This document shows positions 50,085 to 58,975 of a stretch of DNA of 64,000 bases, piece after piece. Each line of letters begins with the position of its first letter. Within the stretch, counting starts at the first letter, position 1. The notes beneath the pieces were generated by a model. It did not search any database. It was not told where the DNA came from and worked only from the letters and a program-made list of their open reading frames with translations. The DNA comes from HdN1 sp964473645 (GTDB taxonomy: Bacteria; Pseudomonadota; Gammaproteobacteria; Pseudomonadales; Ketobacteraceae), in NCBI GenBank assembly GCA_964473645.1, contig CAYYPW010000019.1, positions 1 to 64,000 of the forward strand, written 5' to 3'. Both the position numbers and the translations under genes were made by a program.

Positions 50085-51068
50085 TCAATCGTTATCAAGT
50101 AACGCAAGATAATTAAGATTTTCCTGCGCTTGAATATAGCTGGAGTTATCCACTGCATTGCGCCACAATTGTGGACTGAACATGAAATCAGGTTTATCCA
50201 TTTCAGTGTTGTCCATAAGGGCTATTTCGATAGTGCGAGCAAAATAGGCCATGGGGATTTCGATATTTTTGGTCATTTTCGCCTCAATTGTTGCATCTCT
50301 AAAGGCTTCCCATACCATGGACGCACATTTTGCAAGGCGCAGCCCATTTTGATATGCGTAAGGAAAGAAAAACCGAGTAAAATTCCAATCGGAGTCCGCC
50401 GGAAAGGATGAATCATCGTAGCTCTTCAAGCACGTCACCACATCCCTTGCAGACACAACACCTTTAAAAGGGAGCTCATCAATCATAAAACGGCCAACAA
50501 TTTGATCTTGTTTCGCTTCCTTTAATGCATTCTTTTGATTCAGTAATTCCCTCTGTCCCACCAAAAACGTAATCAACCTGACACCCCGGTCATCCAATGC
50601 ATCGTGTACATCGCGAAGCCATTCATATTCTGTGGTCGATAATCTCTGAGCCTCGTCAGCGAAAAATATGACCATGCCATGCCCACTTGCCAATGCTTTC
50701 TCTACCAGAAAATTTTTTAGACGAGAGCGCTTTTCATCAATGCGGCCCGCATGCGGATGTTTGTGCCCCACCGATTCTAATAAATTACTGAAAAAAGCCG
50801 ATTCTGATGGCTTTATTTTTTTATGACACAAAAAGCTGAATGCGGGAACCTTGGCATAGTCGGCACAAATTGCGTCTTTACAAAAACGTATTGCGGAGGT
50901 TTTCCCAAATCGCGGATCGCCCCACGTGATTGCGCCGGGTATGCGGTAACGAACACATCGGCTAATTTGCTTATAGAAGTCATCAATGGCCGGGGTCGCA
51001 ATAATATATTTCTTGGTCATAATAGGATGAACACGAACTTCGCAGGGACGAACGTAAACGTTAGACAT
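50085..51068 (-). CDS. tnsC: TnsC-family AAA+ ATPase
   Basis: 327 residues. Walker A GDPRFGKTSAIRF, Walker B MVIFFADEAQRLS, sensor region LITFLVGQRELL. ATP-dependent adaptor between TniQ target complex and TnsAB. ATG 51068 has a GAGAGGA site 10 bp after the tnsB stop. Length is typical of TniB/short TnsC rather than the 555-residue Tn7 TnsC. Confidence 0.9.
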   Translation of the reverse strand: MSNVYVRPCEVRVHPIMTKKYIIATPAIDDFYKQISRCVRYRIPGAITWGDPRFGKTSAIRFCKDAICADYAKVPAFSFLCHKKIKPSESAFFSNLLESVGHKHPHAGRIDEKRSRLKNFLVEKALASGHGMVIFFADEAQRLSTTEYEWLRDVHDALDDRGVRLITFLVGQRELLNQKNALKEAKQDQIVGRFMIDELPFKGVVSARDVVTCLKSYDDSSFPADSDWNFTRFFFPYAYQNGLRLAKCASMVWEAFRDATIEAKMTKNIEIPMAYFARTIEIALMDNTEMDKPDFMFSPQLWRNAVDNSSYIQAQENLNYLALLDND

Positions 51069-51078
51069 ACTGTTCCTC

Positions 51079-53088
51079 TCAATAGATAACGGTTCTCTTC
51101 ACTGTTAACGTCGCCGGGAGGGGCTCCGGCTCAAGTTCGGCGTAACTTAATGGTAAATCATCAGCGGGTAAAGGCGCTTTTCCTCTATTTTTTTTCGTAG
51201 GCTTATTTTCTTTCGTAAACTCTGGGGCAACTGGGACCTGAGAGGTCACTGAGTTCTGAACCTCCTTCGCTTTTTGAGCTTGCGCTACCGTTGTAGCGGA
51301 ACGTTTATCGCGAGTGGCCCTTTTTGTTTTATAGGCAATGTATATTTCAACCGGGTCATCTTCTTCCTCCACTTTCAATGCACCTTTGCGTCTTAGTTTA
51401 AATATCTCTTTACGCATTTTTAGTGTATGCGGCGTGAAACACCAAGGACGAGCAGCCGTCAATATTCCAAGTTCTGATCCATCCTCGAAAAAAGCATGCA
51501 CTTGACGTAAGTCTTTGCTATTGAAATAAATATTCAAGTATTTGTTCACTAGTCCTGTGGAGCGAGACAAAACTTCGTTCGAATATTTTACATTTTCAAA
51601 ATTGATATAAGGACGTTTTCCAGACTCTGCCTTACCCTTCACTTGCACGCGCTTGGCTTCCCCCATTAAAAACATTGTGCTTTGCCGCACTCGCGCCAAG
51701 TTTCTAACCTGCAATTTCCCGGCAGAAAGACAATGGCGAAGAAATTCAAGCGGACTTCGATTGTTTAACGATGGATGTGGTCTTCCGTTGAGACTCCATA
51801 TCCAGACGTCGATAAGCTCTTCTAGCTCATCGTAAGTCATAAGCAAGGAGAGGTCGCCGTTTGGGTCAGCGATGGATCGTACTGCATCGAAGGGATGACT
51901 TCCCGTCGTGCCCGGAACACGATGCGCAAAATGACGGGCGAGCATATTAAAGAATGATTCAATAAAAGGCCGATCATTGGGTTCACCGGGAGGACCAAAT
52001 TCCGGCCAGCACCCGACGAACTGCGAAAGTGCCGAAAGCGCTTGCTCAGACAGGTGCGCTGCGGCATTATCAAGACGAATAATATCCCAACATGCGTACG
52101 CCAACTCTGGAAATACGGCGTTAGGGAATCCGCCTTCCTCCGAGTACTCCAGTTTGGGAATAGTAAGCTTGTGTTTCTGATGAGGCTTTAGGGCGTTTTG
52201 TACGGCTTCAATGATGTCCTGACGCCCGTATTCCGGTGCAAGCACCAACTGGTATCCAAGAATTGCTCGGCTAACGATATCCTTGATGACAACAACCCAA
52301 ATCCTAGTAATCTCTATTTTGGATGCGCATCCAAATTGATCCGTTATGGAAACGGTGAGTCGTAAATCAAGTTTGTGGCCATCAATCTCCACTATTTGAT
52401 AAGGAATCATAGCAGATGGTTTCAACGGATTATCCTCTATCCATATTCCCTGCAGCCGCTTTCCCTTCCCGGCCGCAACTAATGCCGGGTGTTCGGAAAT
52501 CAATTTCTTGATGTATGTATTTAGCGAGCGACTACCAAGATATTCTTGATTGAGGGGATAGTCGTCTTCGGCAATGCCGAGTTTCCGGCATCTTCTAATG
52601 AATTCGGCGTGAACCTGCCTCACGTTTAGACTTTTATCACTGATGCTTCTGCCTTTGCCGAGAGCCGCTTTTACTCTGCTCTTTATAAATTCATCAAGCA
52701 CAGGATATTTTTGAAGCAAAAATTGAAATGCACCTGCTGTTCCCTTCGACTTATGCTTTGGGGTATCGTTCGGTGGCTTGGTAAGTTGATATTGTTTAAT
52801 TCTGGATTGTGGTATAAGTCCCCGAAATCCATATATTCTGCCATCTTTGTGAGTCTGCAAACATCGAGCAACCAGCCGGAGTATCTGGGTGGCGGGAACG
52901 CCGGTTCTTTCCGAAATTTCTGCTATTTTGATTTCTGGATGATCAATATATAATTGGACCGCTTCTTCATTTGCCTGATATTTTTTCCGTTTCTCGTCAG
53001 GCATCGCATTGAAATCAACTGACGGCCAATTCGTAAGATCCCTGTAACACTCAGGAATGCCACGTCGACTAATGCTGATTTTTGTCAT
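51079..53088 (-). CDS. tnsB: TnsB-family DDE transposase
   Basis: 669 residues from ATG 53088, overlapping the tnsA stop as ATGA. N-terminal helix-turn-helix parts (VQLYIDHPEIKIAEISERTG), rve-type catalytic domain with D in VEIDGHKLDLRL, D in IIRLDNAAAHLSE and E in NDRPFIESFFNML, and a Mu-type C-terminal barrel. Binds the transposon ends and joins 3' ends to target. A charged C-terminal tail with a TnsC-contact role is expected (PSYAELEPEPLP-like end). Confidence 0.93.
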   Translation of the reverse strand: MTKISISRRGIPECYRDLTNWPSVDFNAMPDEKRKKYQANEEAVQLYIDHPEIKIAEISERTGVPATQILRLVARCLQTHKDGRIYGFRGLIPQSRIKQYQLTKPPNDTPKHKSKGTAGAFQFLLQKYPVLDEFIKSRVKAALGKGRSISDKSLNVRQVHAEFIRRCRKLGIAEDDYPLNQEYLGSRSLNTYIKKLISEHPALVAAGKGKRLQGIWIEDNPLKPSAMIPYQIVEIDGHKLDLRLTVSITDQFGCASKIEITRIWVVVIKDIVSRAILGYQLVLAPEYGRQDIIEAVQNALKPHQKHKLTIPKLEYSEEGGFPNAVFPELAYACWDIIRLDNAAAHLSEQALSALSQFVGCWPEFGPPGEPNDRPFIESFFNMLARHFAHRVPGTTGSHPFDAVRSIADPNGDLSLLMTYDELEELIDVWIWSLNGRPHPSLNNRSPLEFLRHCLSAGKLQVRNLARVRQSTMFLMGEAKRVQVKGKAESGKRPYINFENVKYSNEVLSRSTGLVNKYLNIYFNSKDLRQVHAFFEDGSELGILTAARPWCFTPHTLKMRKEIFKLRRKGALKVEEEDDPVEIYIAYKTKRATRDKRSATTVAQAQKAKEVQNSVTSQVPVAPEFTKENKPTKKNRGKAPLPADDLPLSYAELEPEPLPATLTVKRTVIY

Positions 53089-53741
53089 GCCACCTCCAGA
53101 ACGAGGTCGTTGCTTAGCGGATTCGACGCTAAATCTCTGCATTTCGCTTTTCCGCAGTGCAGTAGCTGAAATGCTGCCGCTTTGACGACAACGGGATCAT
53201 CGCTATTAAGCGTATCAAGGATTTCCTGGAGAGTAACCTCTCCACCAGCAATGATCATGCGCTGAATTTTCCGCGACATATCCTCGGATATCAGCGCGTG
53301 ATTAGCCGACAGTTGTCGAATCATTAACGACCAGTTGCAGATTTCGGTATTTTTGTTTCGAATTGTTTCTTTGGAGATTATCTTTATATCGATGGCACCG
53401 TCTTGCGCCCACGATACAAACGATTTTTGCGAAAAAATTTCCTGTTCGAGTTTTGATGGTGTTTCGTCAGGCGTTATAAAGATAAATTGGTCGCCTATGT
53501 CTCCGGATGTCCAAAAGTCCACAGTGGAATTCTTGCCGAAAAGCTGAACAGCGTACGGTCTTTCGCAGAAGCGTTGGATACTGGGATTTCCTTCGATAAG
53601 CACCCAGCAATAGAGATTAAGCTCACCGTAGAGTGTGAGCCTACGTGATAATTTGGGGCTCCAAACTTCATAGCGATCTTTCCCGAAGGGACGTTTGATA
53701 GCCAATGGAGTTTTGAATGACAAACGGTTACTCTGCGCCAT
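53085..53741 (-). CDS. tnsA: TnsA-family endonuclease
   Basis: 218 residues. N-terminal restriction-endonuclease-like fold: WSPKLSRRLTLYGELNLYCW (Glu), VDFWTSGDIGDQFIFIT (Asp) and a C-terminal winged region EDMSRKIQRMIIAGGEVTLQ. Cleaves the 5' strands at transposon ends in Tn7-type systems. First gene of the operon; GAGG site. The 237 bp upstream, to the helicase gene, hold no gene and presumably the tns promoter. Confidence 0.88.
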   Translation of the reverse strand: MAQSNRLSFKTPLAIKRPFGKDRYEVWSPKLSRRLTLYGELNLYCWVLIEGNPSIQRFCERPYAVQLFGKNSTVDFWTSGDIGDQFIFITPDETPSKLEQEIFSQKSFVSWAQDGAIDIKIISKETIRNKNTEICNWSLMIRQLSANHALISEDMSRKIQRMIIAGGEVTLQEILDTLNSDDPVVVKAAAFQLLHCGKAKCRDLASNPLSNDLVLEVA

Positions 53742-53978
53742 CTTGACCTCAATCCATTTTCATTAGGACATAGGGTACGGCTTACAGCTTTTACACCGAC
53801 TGCACGTTAAACGTACTTCAAGACCTGTGTTCAATCAAGCCCTTTGCCTTAACATTTTTTATAGAGCGTTTTCGCTGATAAACAAATAAGGCGCAAGCTG
53901 CATGGCAAACATGCGTAACACCTCTATACGCATGCTGCCCTAATAACATGGAAGAATGGAATGAACTGATGTGACCTA

Positions 53979-55379
53979 CTATTTCAGCAGTACCAAACGC
54001 TGAATAAATTTGTTTCCGAAACTAACCGTAGCAGAATAATTTGAGGCCAGCGGTGAACTGTTTTCAATACCTATTGAAGCATCAACGAATTTGTCAGCCG
54101 CCCTCTCCTTCCGGCTTTCCAATGCTATGACTGATGATTCATTTTTATCACTTCCGGATACCGCATCAAATCCTTCGGAATATGACACCCGCTTTATTGA
54201 CGCAACCCCATTGGGGAGATTGCAGGTAATTGAATCCGCGTACCGCTCCATGCTCTCATCGGCAGGCACGAAAAAATATCCATGTTTTTGAAACCCGTCA
54301 TTGATTCGTAAAATCCTGCCGAGCACCTGTCTAAAATACATTTCCGTTCTGATGCGGGACAAGTGGCAACATACGCCTAGCCGTGGAATATTAGTTCCTT
54401 CGCTAATCATGCCTACTGATATTATCCATTTGTCCGTTCCATCCCGAAATTCTTTTATTATGTTATGTGAGTTGTCGATATGACAGGTGACTACAGGATA
54501 ATTTTTTCCTGTCATTTTCCTGAGCAGCACTTGGACTTTGTAAGCATGACTAATGCTTGCTGTCACGATAAGTCCACCTGCAGTAGATGAGATTCGTCTT
54601 GCTTCATCCAATTTTCCATTTGCAATTGTTAAGCAATAGGTAATAAAGCCTTCGGAATCGATGACGGACGAATATCTTAAGTCGGTGTTTTTTAATAGAT
54701 CGGATATGGAGGAATGCGTGCTCTTCGTTCCAGCCAGATTGTAGGTGATTTTATGATTGTCGATGAGCGTAATAACGGGTACCTTACAAACGCCGTCTCT
54801 GATGGCTTCTTTTAAGCCGTATACATAATCACAATGAATTTCACCACGCACTTGGCAATAGCGTGCAAGCGCGATCGGAATTTTATCGGAACGCCAAGGA
54901 GTTCCAGAAAGTGCCAAGGTATATTTAGCTACACCCTGAATTTTGCGTATGATTAGTTCACCCCAGGTATTTGCGTTCGAAAACTCACTACCGGAACAGT
55001 GATGGATCTCATCGAAAATAACAAACACCCTATATTTTCTTAATATATCCCAAAAACGTGGGGATGCCGTCAACATTGCATGATAGGTAAGGCATTTTCC
55101 TCTAGCGCCAATGTGTCCGTCACACGGTAATCCCGTTTGCGCCTCCAATTCGGCTTGAAAATCCCGCGCGACTGTTACCGAAGGAGAAAAACAAATGACA
55201 AAATCGATGACGCCCAATCCAAAAAGACGATCGGCTATGCAGGAAGCGGCAGTGGTTTTACCTGCCCCCGGTGTCGCGAGACACATAAAATGCGATTGTC
55301 CATCAAGATATTTTCTTATGGCAGTTTCAATGCACTCATTCTGCCAAGCACGCAACTCACGTTTTTTATGCATGGCCAA
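53979..55379 (-). CDS. SF2 DEAD/DEAH-box helicase beside the Tn7-like module
   Basis: 466 residues. Helicase motifs I (LATPGAGKTTAASCIADR), II (VIFDEIHHCSG, a DEIH box), III (LALSGTPWRSDK) and VI (RQVLGRILRIND). The organisation resembles type I/III restriction or UvrB-like translocases, but no nuclease domain is seen. It overlaps the winged-helix-like gene by 14 bp at its start, so the two are co-transcribed. Either an accessory cargo pair or a transposition/defence module; family function not known to me. Confidence 0.8.
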   Translation of the reverse strand: MAMHKKRELRAWQNECIETAIRKYLDGQSHFMCLATPGAGKTTAASCIADRLFGLGVIDFVICFSPSVTVARDFQAELEAQTGLPCDGHIGARGKCLTYHAMLTASPRFWDILRKYRVFVIFDEIHHCSGSEFSNANTWGELIIRKIQGVAKYTLALSGTPWRSDKIPIALARYCQVRGEIHCDYVYGLKEAIRDGVCKVPVITLIDNHKITYNLAGTKSTHSSISDLLKNTDLRYSSVIDSEGFITYCLTIANGKLDEARRISSTAGGLIVTASISHAYKVQVLLRKMTGKNYPVVTCHIDNSHNIIKEFRDGTDKWIISVGMISEGTNIPRLGVCCHLSRIRTEMYFRQVLGRILRINDGFQKHGYFFVPADESMERYADSITCNLPNGVASIKRVSYSEGFDAVSGSDKNESSVIALESRKERAADKFVDASIGIENSSPLASNYSATVSFGNKFIQRLVLLK

Positions 55380-55875
55380 AATCAGACATTAAATTTTCGA
55401 TAGCCCTAATTTTTCCGGAAAGTGTTGAAATCAGGTCTCTGGTAAGGTCATACCGCTTTTGCAAGTTCACTTGCATCATGGGTATTTCTTTATAAATTGC
55501 CTCATATTCCTCTGCCTCACCTAAAACAATGAGCATTTCTGTCTTATATTGGTTTAGACGATCATGCAATACTTTATGATTTTGCTGCTTTGTTGATGAC
55601 AACTCTGGCAAAGGCGATACGGAGTCTTCATCAGCATTCTGCATCAATTTGTATTGATCCGTTCGCCCAAGTTTTGACGGTAGCCTCAGCACCATCCCGT
55701 TTGCTTCCAGCCTAAGCAATATTTTGTAGATGTAATGTTGGGCCGCTTTAGCTGTCTTGTGCTTTGGGTTTGCCATCGCTTGATAGGCGTCACGTAACAT
55801 TGGGATAGTGAATGCTTTATCCCCATTAGACTTGATAAGTGCTAGAAGATCAGGATCAATAGACGTTTTCTTCAT
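55366..55875 (-). CDS. Winged-helix-like partner of the helicase, function unknown
   Basis: 169 residues. N-terminal part looks like a winged helix (PDLLALIKSNGDKAFTIPML, HYIYKILLRLEANGMVLRLP), followed by a coiled-coil (LHDRLNQYKTEMLIVLGEAE, DLTRDLISTLSGKIRAIENL). No catalytic motif. Divergent from the XRE gene across a 25-bp palindrome and overlapping the helicase gene, so a two-gene unit under XRE control is inferred. Confidence 0.6.
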   Translation of the reverse strand: MKKTSIDPDLLALIKSNGDKAFTIPMLRDAYQAMANPKHKTAKAAQHYIYKILLRLEANGMVLRLPSKLGRTDQYKLMQNADEDSVSPLPELSSTKQQNHKVLHDRLNQYKTEMLIVLGEAEEYEAIYKEIPMMQVNLQKRYDLTRDLISTLSGKIRAIENLMSDFGHA

Positions 55876-55893
55876 TTGCGTATACTTCAGCAG

Positions 55894-55918
55894 GAATGTC
55901 GCGAATTTCGCGACATTC
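55894..55918. promoter_or_regulatory. Perfect 25-bp palindrome in the divergent promoter, likely XRE operator
   Basis: Arm GAATGTCGCGAA at 55894-55905, central T, and its exact complement at 55907-55918. It lies 18 bp from the winged-helix gene start and 24 bp from the XRE start, so one dimer could control both. Confidence 0.75.
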
Positions 55919-55922
55919 TACG

Positions 55923-55943
55923 TTGTCTCTACCATCGAGACAA
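55923..55943. promoter_or_regulatory. Second inverted repeat overlapping the XRE start
   Basis: TTGTCTC (55923-55929) and GAGACAA (55937-55943), 7-base spacer. It reaches the A of the XRE start codon, fitting autoregulation or a translation-blocking hairpin. Confidence 0.5.
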
Positions 55944-56194
55944 TGAAAACATCTCCCTACTCTCCCCAATATGAAGAATTGCGATCCTGGCTAAAGAATG
56001 AGCGGGAGGCAAGAGGTTTAACTTTGCGAGACGTTGCAAAGATTGTGGGTCGGCATCATTCGATCATTGGAAAGCTTGAACAAAGCAGCCGAAAGATCGA
56101 CATTGTTGAGTTCGTTGAATACTGTCAGGCATTAGGACTTGATCCTCATGAAGGACTGAGGATTATCGAAGGAGCTCGAAGCGACACACAGTGA
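55943..56194 (+). CDS. XRE-family helix-turn-helix regulator
   Basis: 83 residues from ATG 55943; a longer frame to 55808 would overlap the divergent gene and is not used. HTH_3 pattern is plain: LKNEREARGLTLRDVAKIVG, HHSIIGKLEQSSRKIDIVEF, YCQALGLDPHEGL. Small single-domain repressor. Divergent from the winged-helix/helicase pair, its probable target. Confidence 0.85.
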   Translation: MKTSPYSPQYEELRSWLKNEREARGLTLRDVAKIVGRHHSIIGKLEQSSRKIDIVEFVEYCQALGLDPHEGLRIIEGARSDTQ

Positions 56195-56524
56195 ACGAGC
56201 GAATCCGTTGCCGACGGAACTATTACTGCAAAGAAATTTCGTGACGATCAGACTTTTATTGTGCATTAAAAACGGTATGCCGGAAGTTTGCATTTCTGTT
56301 TTTTTGCAACGGCATTACATCTATGATTCCATAAAATTTCGCGATTAACGAGGTGCCGGTTTTTATAACGGGGTTGTTAATCTGCGTATTAAGGAGCCGT
56401 TTTCTCCCAAGCCGCTCACTCCCAAGTAAATCATCGGTTCGCGTCCACGATCAGTTTTTACGATTCTAAATGGATCGCTTCCTGGTTACACTAATGGAAT
56501 AACATAGAATCGCGAGGATATTGT
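56195..56524. other. AT-rich intergenic stretch, no gene seen
   Basis: 330 bp after the XRE gene. No ribosome-binding site with a coherent frame on either strand and no strong repeat noticed. Confidence 0.4.
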
Positions 56525-56821
56525 GTGACATTCAGAATTGATGGCAGCAGGATAGAAGGACGACCAACACCAGTCATTTGGTTGTGGAGTATCAAAGGCG
56601 TAAAGGGAATGGGCGTGTACGGTCGTCTAGCAGCACGATTGGGCGAGCCTGGCCTTTACCTGCTCGACGACCTATCCATCGAAATGGACGAATCTAAATT
56701 GATCGATCGAGATTTGCTCGTAAGCGAACGCATGTCGAAAGAGCAGGCAGATGCTGAGTTTCGATCTGCAATGGAGCGTCTCGATTGGGGGCCTGAGGTT
56801 AAAGATCCTTGGAAACGCTAA
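56525..56821 (+). CDS. Small protein of unknown function
   Basis: 98 residues from GTG 56525 (GAGGAT site). Contains PTPVIWLWSIKGVKGMGVYG and LYLLDDLSIEMDESKLIDRD; acidic overall, no membrane segment. No family recognised. It lies between the XRE gene and the malic enzyme, so it may belong to either the mobile element or the chromosome. Confidence 0.5.
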   Translation: MTFRIDGSRIEGRPTPVIWLWSIKGVKGMGVYGRLAARLGEPGLYLLDDLSIEMDESKLIDRDLLVSERMSKEQADAEFRSAMERLDWGPEVKDPWKR

Positions 56822-57484
56822 AAAGCCGCGTTGCGCATGTCGATTAAGAGGCGCAATCAAAATGAAGTACGTAGTGTTGCACCGGCGCTAACACCGGCGA
56901 CCGGTGAGATTGCCAAGTTTGTTCGATTTGGCAAAATCTAGTACCCAGGCTTTGGCCAATGTAAACCCGTTGATCGCAATTTGCTCTGTTCGACCCCCTT
57001 CCCTTTCCCATCGATTTAGAGTCGTGACACCGGCGGCAGCAGGTTCGTCTTGCCATTGCTAACTTGTTTCTGGGTATTGAACAACACATCTAGGGTGAAG
57101 CCTGCTTCCGCGCGGTTTTGCCATACCGGGTTTAAAGAGCTAAAATTATCGGGACGCTAACGTTTTGTTTTTTTTGTGTTTTTCGAGATGCGACGGGATA
57201 TCACATTTCTTCTTCCGATCGCTGAGATATCACAACTTGGTTTCCAATATGTTGGAAGCAATTATGTGACGGGGTTTCTCATATATCCTGTTAAAACAAG
57301 GACATAGCAATCAGACAATCAAATCAACTTTGTTTCGTCAGTCGGTCGTTATCGGTTTTTCCAATAACAAAAAGCCATCTCCTCGTTTGCCTCCCAGAGT
57401 CTGTGCCGGTGTGACTGGCCACTTTTCCACAGATGGATTCCTGTTGTTAGTAAACGGAAGCAACACACTCGCCTGTCGAAGAAA
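56822..57484. other. Low-coding junction region with degenerate direct repeats
   Basis: 662 bp without an intact gene. Two 23-bp segments, 57188-57210 and 57264-57286, match at 17 positions (ATG-n-GACGGG core), and GATATCACA occurs at 57197 and 57226; these could be transposase-binding repeats of a transposon end. On the minus strand, roughly 57062-56888, an open frame without start reads as a plausible protein piece (NRWEREGGRTEQIAINGFTL, WVLDFAKSNKLGNL) and may be a gene remnant. No terminal inverted partner was found. Confidence 0.35.
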
Positions 57485-58717
57485 TTACGCGCCAGGCGGC
57501 TGAACCGTGGCCACACCGGTAGCTATCGCGGCCATTGCTACTGCCGTAGATACGGTCGCCAGCAGTCGATCATCCAAGGGTTTCGGCAAAATATAATCAG
57601 GTCCAAACCGCAGTTCATCCACACCGTACAGATCACAAAGCGCCTTCGGCGCGGGTTCTTTAGCCATTTGTCGAATGGCCACGACCGCCGCGAGTTTCAT
57701 TGCGTCGTTGATACAGGAAGCACGCACATCGAGCGCACCCCGAAAAACAAACGGAAACGCCAACACATTATTGACCTGATTGGGGTAATCCGACCGACCC
57801 GTGGCAATGATCAGATCGTCCCGGACGCGTTTGGCCGCCACAGGGTCGATTTCAGGATCGGGATTGGAGCACGCAAAGATCACGGGATTGGGCGCCATGA
57901 GGGCAAGCTGAGCTTCGCTGAGTAAGTTCGCGCCGGACAGACCGATAAAGACGTCGGCCCCCACCATGGCGTCCGACAGCGTATGTGCGCAGCCACTGGT
58001 GGCAAAACAACGCTTGTAATCCGGCAAGAACAGCCGGTCGTTTCTGACAACCCCTTGCCGATCGACCATCAGGAGATTGTCAGAATTGAGGCCCAAACAC
58101 AGTAGCAGGTGTATGCAGGCACACGCTGCTGCCCCTGCCCCCAGGCAGACGATCTTAGCGGTCGCAAGGGTCTTCCCCTGAATTTCCAGCGCATTCAGCA
58201 AAGCGGCCGCCGTCACAATGGCGGTACCGTGTTGATCGTCATGAAAGACTGGGATCTTGCAACGTTGCATCAGCGCTTTCTCGATTTCGAAGCACTCCGG
58301 CGCCCGAATGTCTTCGAGATTGATGCCGCCGAAGGTATCGGCGATGGCAGCGACAACCTCAATGAAAGCCGCTGTCGAATCACAGTTGACCTCAATATCA
58401 ACGGCATTGATGCCGCCAAATCGCTTGAAGAGCAGTGCCTTGCCTTCCATGACCGGTTTGCTGGCCAGGGGGCCCAGATCGCCCAAACCCAGGATAGCGG
58501 TCCCGTTGGTGATGACTGCGACGGAATTGCCCTTGCCAGTAAGTGCGTAAGCCTCCGCGGGATCACGCGCAATGGCCAAAACAGGAGCAGCGACACCTGG
58601 GCTGTAGGCCAGCGCAAGATCCTCGGGGGTGGTTGCCGCTTTGGTAATTTCGACAGAAAGCTTTCCAGGCGTCGGCAATGCGTGATACGCGAGAGCACGC
58701 TGGGACAGGGTCATCAT
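57485..58717 (-). CDS. Malic enzyme (malate dehydrogenase, oxaloacetate-decarboxylating), short form
   Basis: 410 residues. Malic-type domain (YHALPTPGKLSVEITKAATT, LALAYSPGVAAPV, VMEGKALLFKRFGGINAVDI), nucleotide-binding fold KIVCLGAGAAACACIHLLL, and FACSNPDPEID. Converts malate to pyruvate and CO2 with NAD(P)+. It ends after the malic-NAD domain and lacks the C-terminal phosphotransacetylase-like domain of MaeB. Central metabolism gene and the first that looks like chromosomal backbone on the right side. Confidence 0.93.
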   Translation of the reverse strand: MMTLSQRALAYHALPTPGKLSVEITKAATTPEDLALAYSPGVAAPVLAIARDPAEAYALTGKGNSVAVITNGTAILGLGDLGPLASKPVMEGKALLFKRFGGINAVDIEVNCDSTAAFIEVVAAIADTFGGINLEDIRAPECFEIEKALMQRCKIPVFHDDQHGTAIVTAAALLNALEIQGKTLATAKIVCLGAGAAACACIHLLLCLGLNSDNLLMVDRQGVVRNDRLFLPDYKRCFATSGCAHTLSDAMVGADVFIGLSGANLLSEAQLALMAPNPVIFACSNPDPEIDPVAAKRVRDDLIIATGRSDYPNQVNNVLAFPFVFRGALDVRASCINDAMKLAAVVAIRQMAKEPAPKALCDLYGVDELRFGPDYILPKPLDDRLLATVSTAVAMAAIATGVATVQPPGA

Positions 58718-58975
58718 GAGCTGGGGTTCTCGTTGGGGTATTTATATTTAAAGCTAATTACATGATAATGTGATTATAATGCAATGTCACTATCGTGGCC
58801 CTTTCAGGAGAAAAGACGTGGCTGCAAAGACCGCAATTGACCACGACTTGCTTCTCAGTGGACTTGATGTCGTTTCGGCGGGGACTCGCATCGACTGATC
58901 AAGATTCAACACCCCGTCACTCAACTTGGCCGTTATTGGCCCAACAATAGCCCCTGTGTCAGGATAAATGCCGCT

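Larger units (their letters stand above)
48566..53741 (-). mobile_element. Tn7-like transposition module tnsA-tnsB-tnsC-tniQ
   Basis: Four genes in one minus-strand operon with coupling (ATGA between A and B, about 10 bp between B, C and TniQ). This is the heteromeric TnsA+TnsB cut-and-paste type with an ATPase and a target selector. No cas genes or CRISPR array were seen in the window, so it is not recognisably a CRISPR-guided type. Transposon ends are not located. Confidence 0.88.

Noticed and set aside
48566..56194. CRISPR-associated transposon
   Set aside because: No cas genes and no repeat-spacer array were seen in the window, and TniQ is long and TnsD-like.
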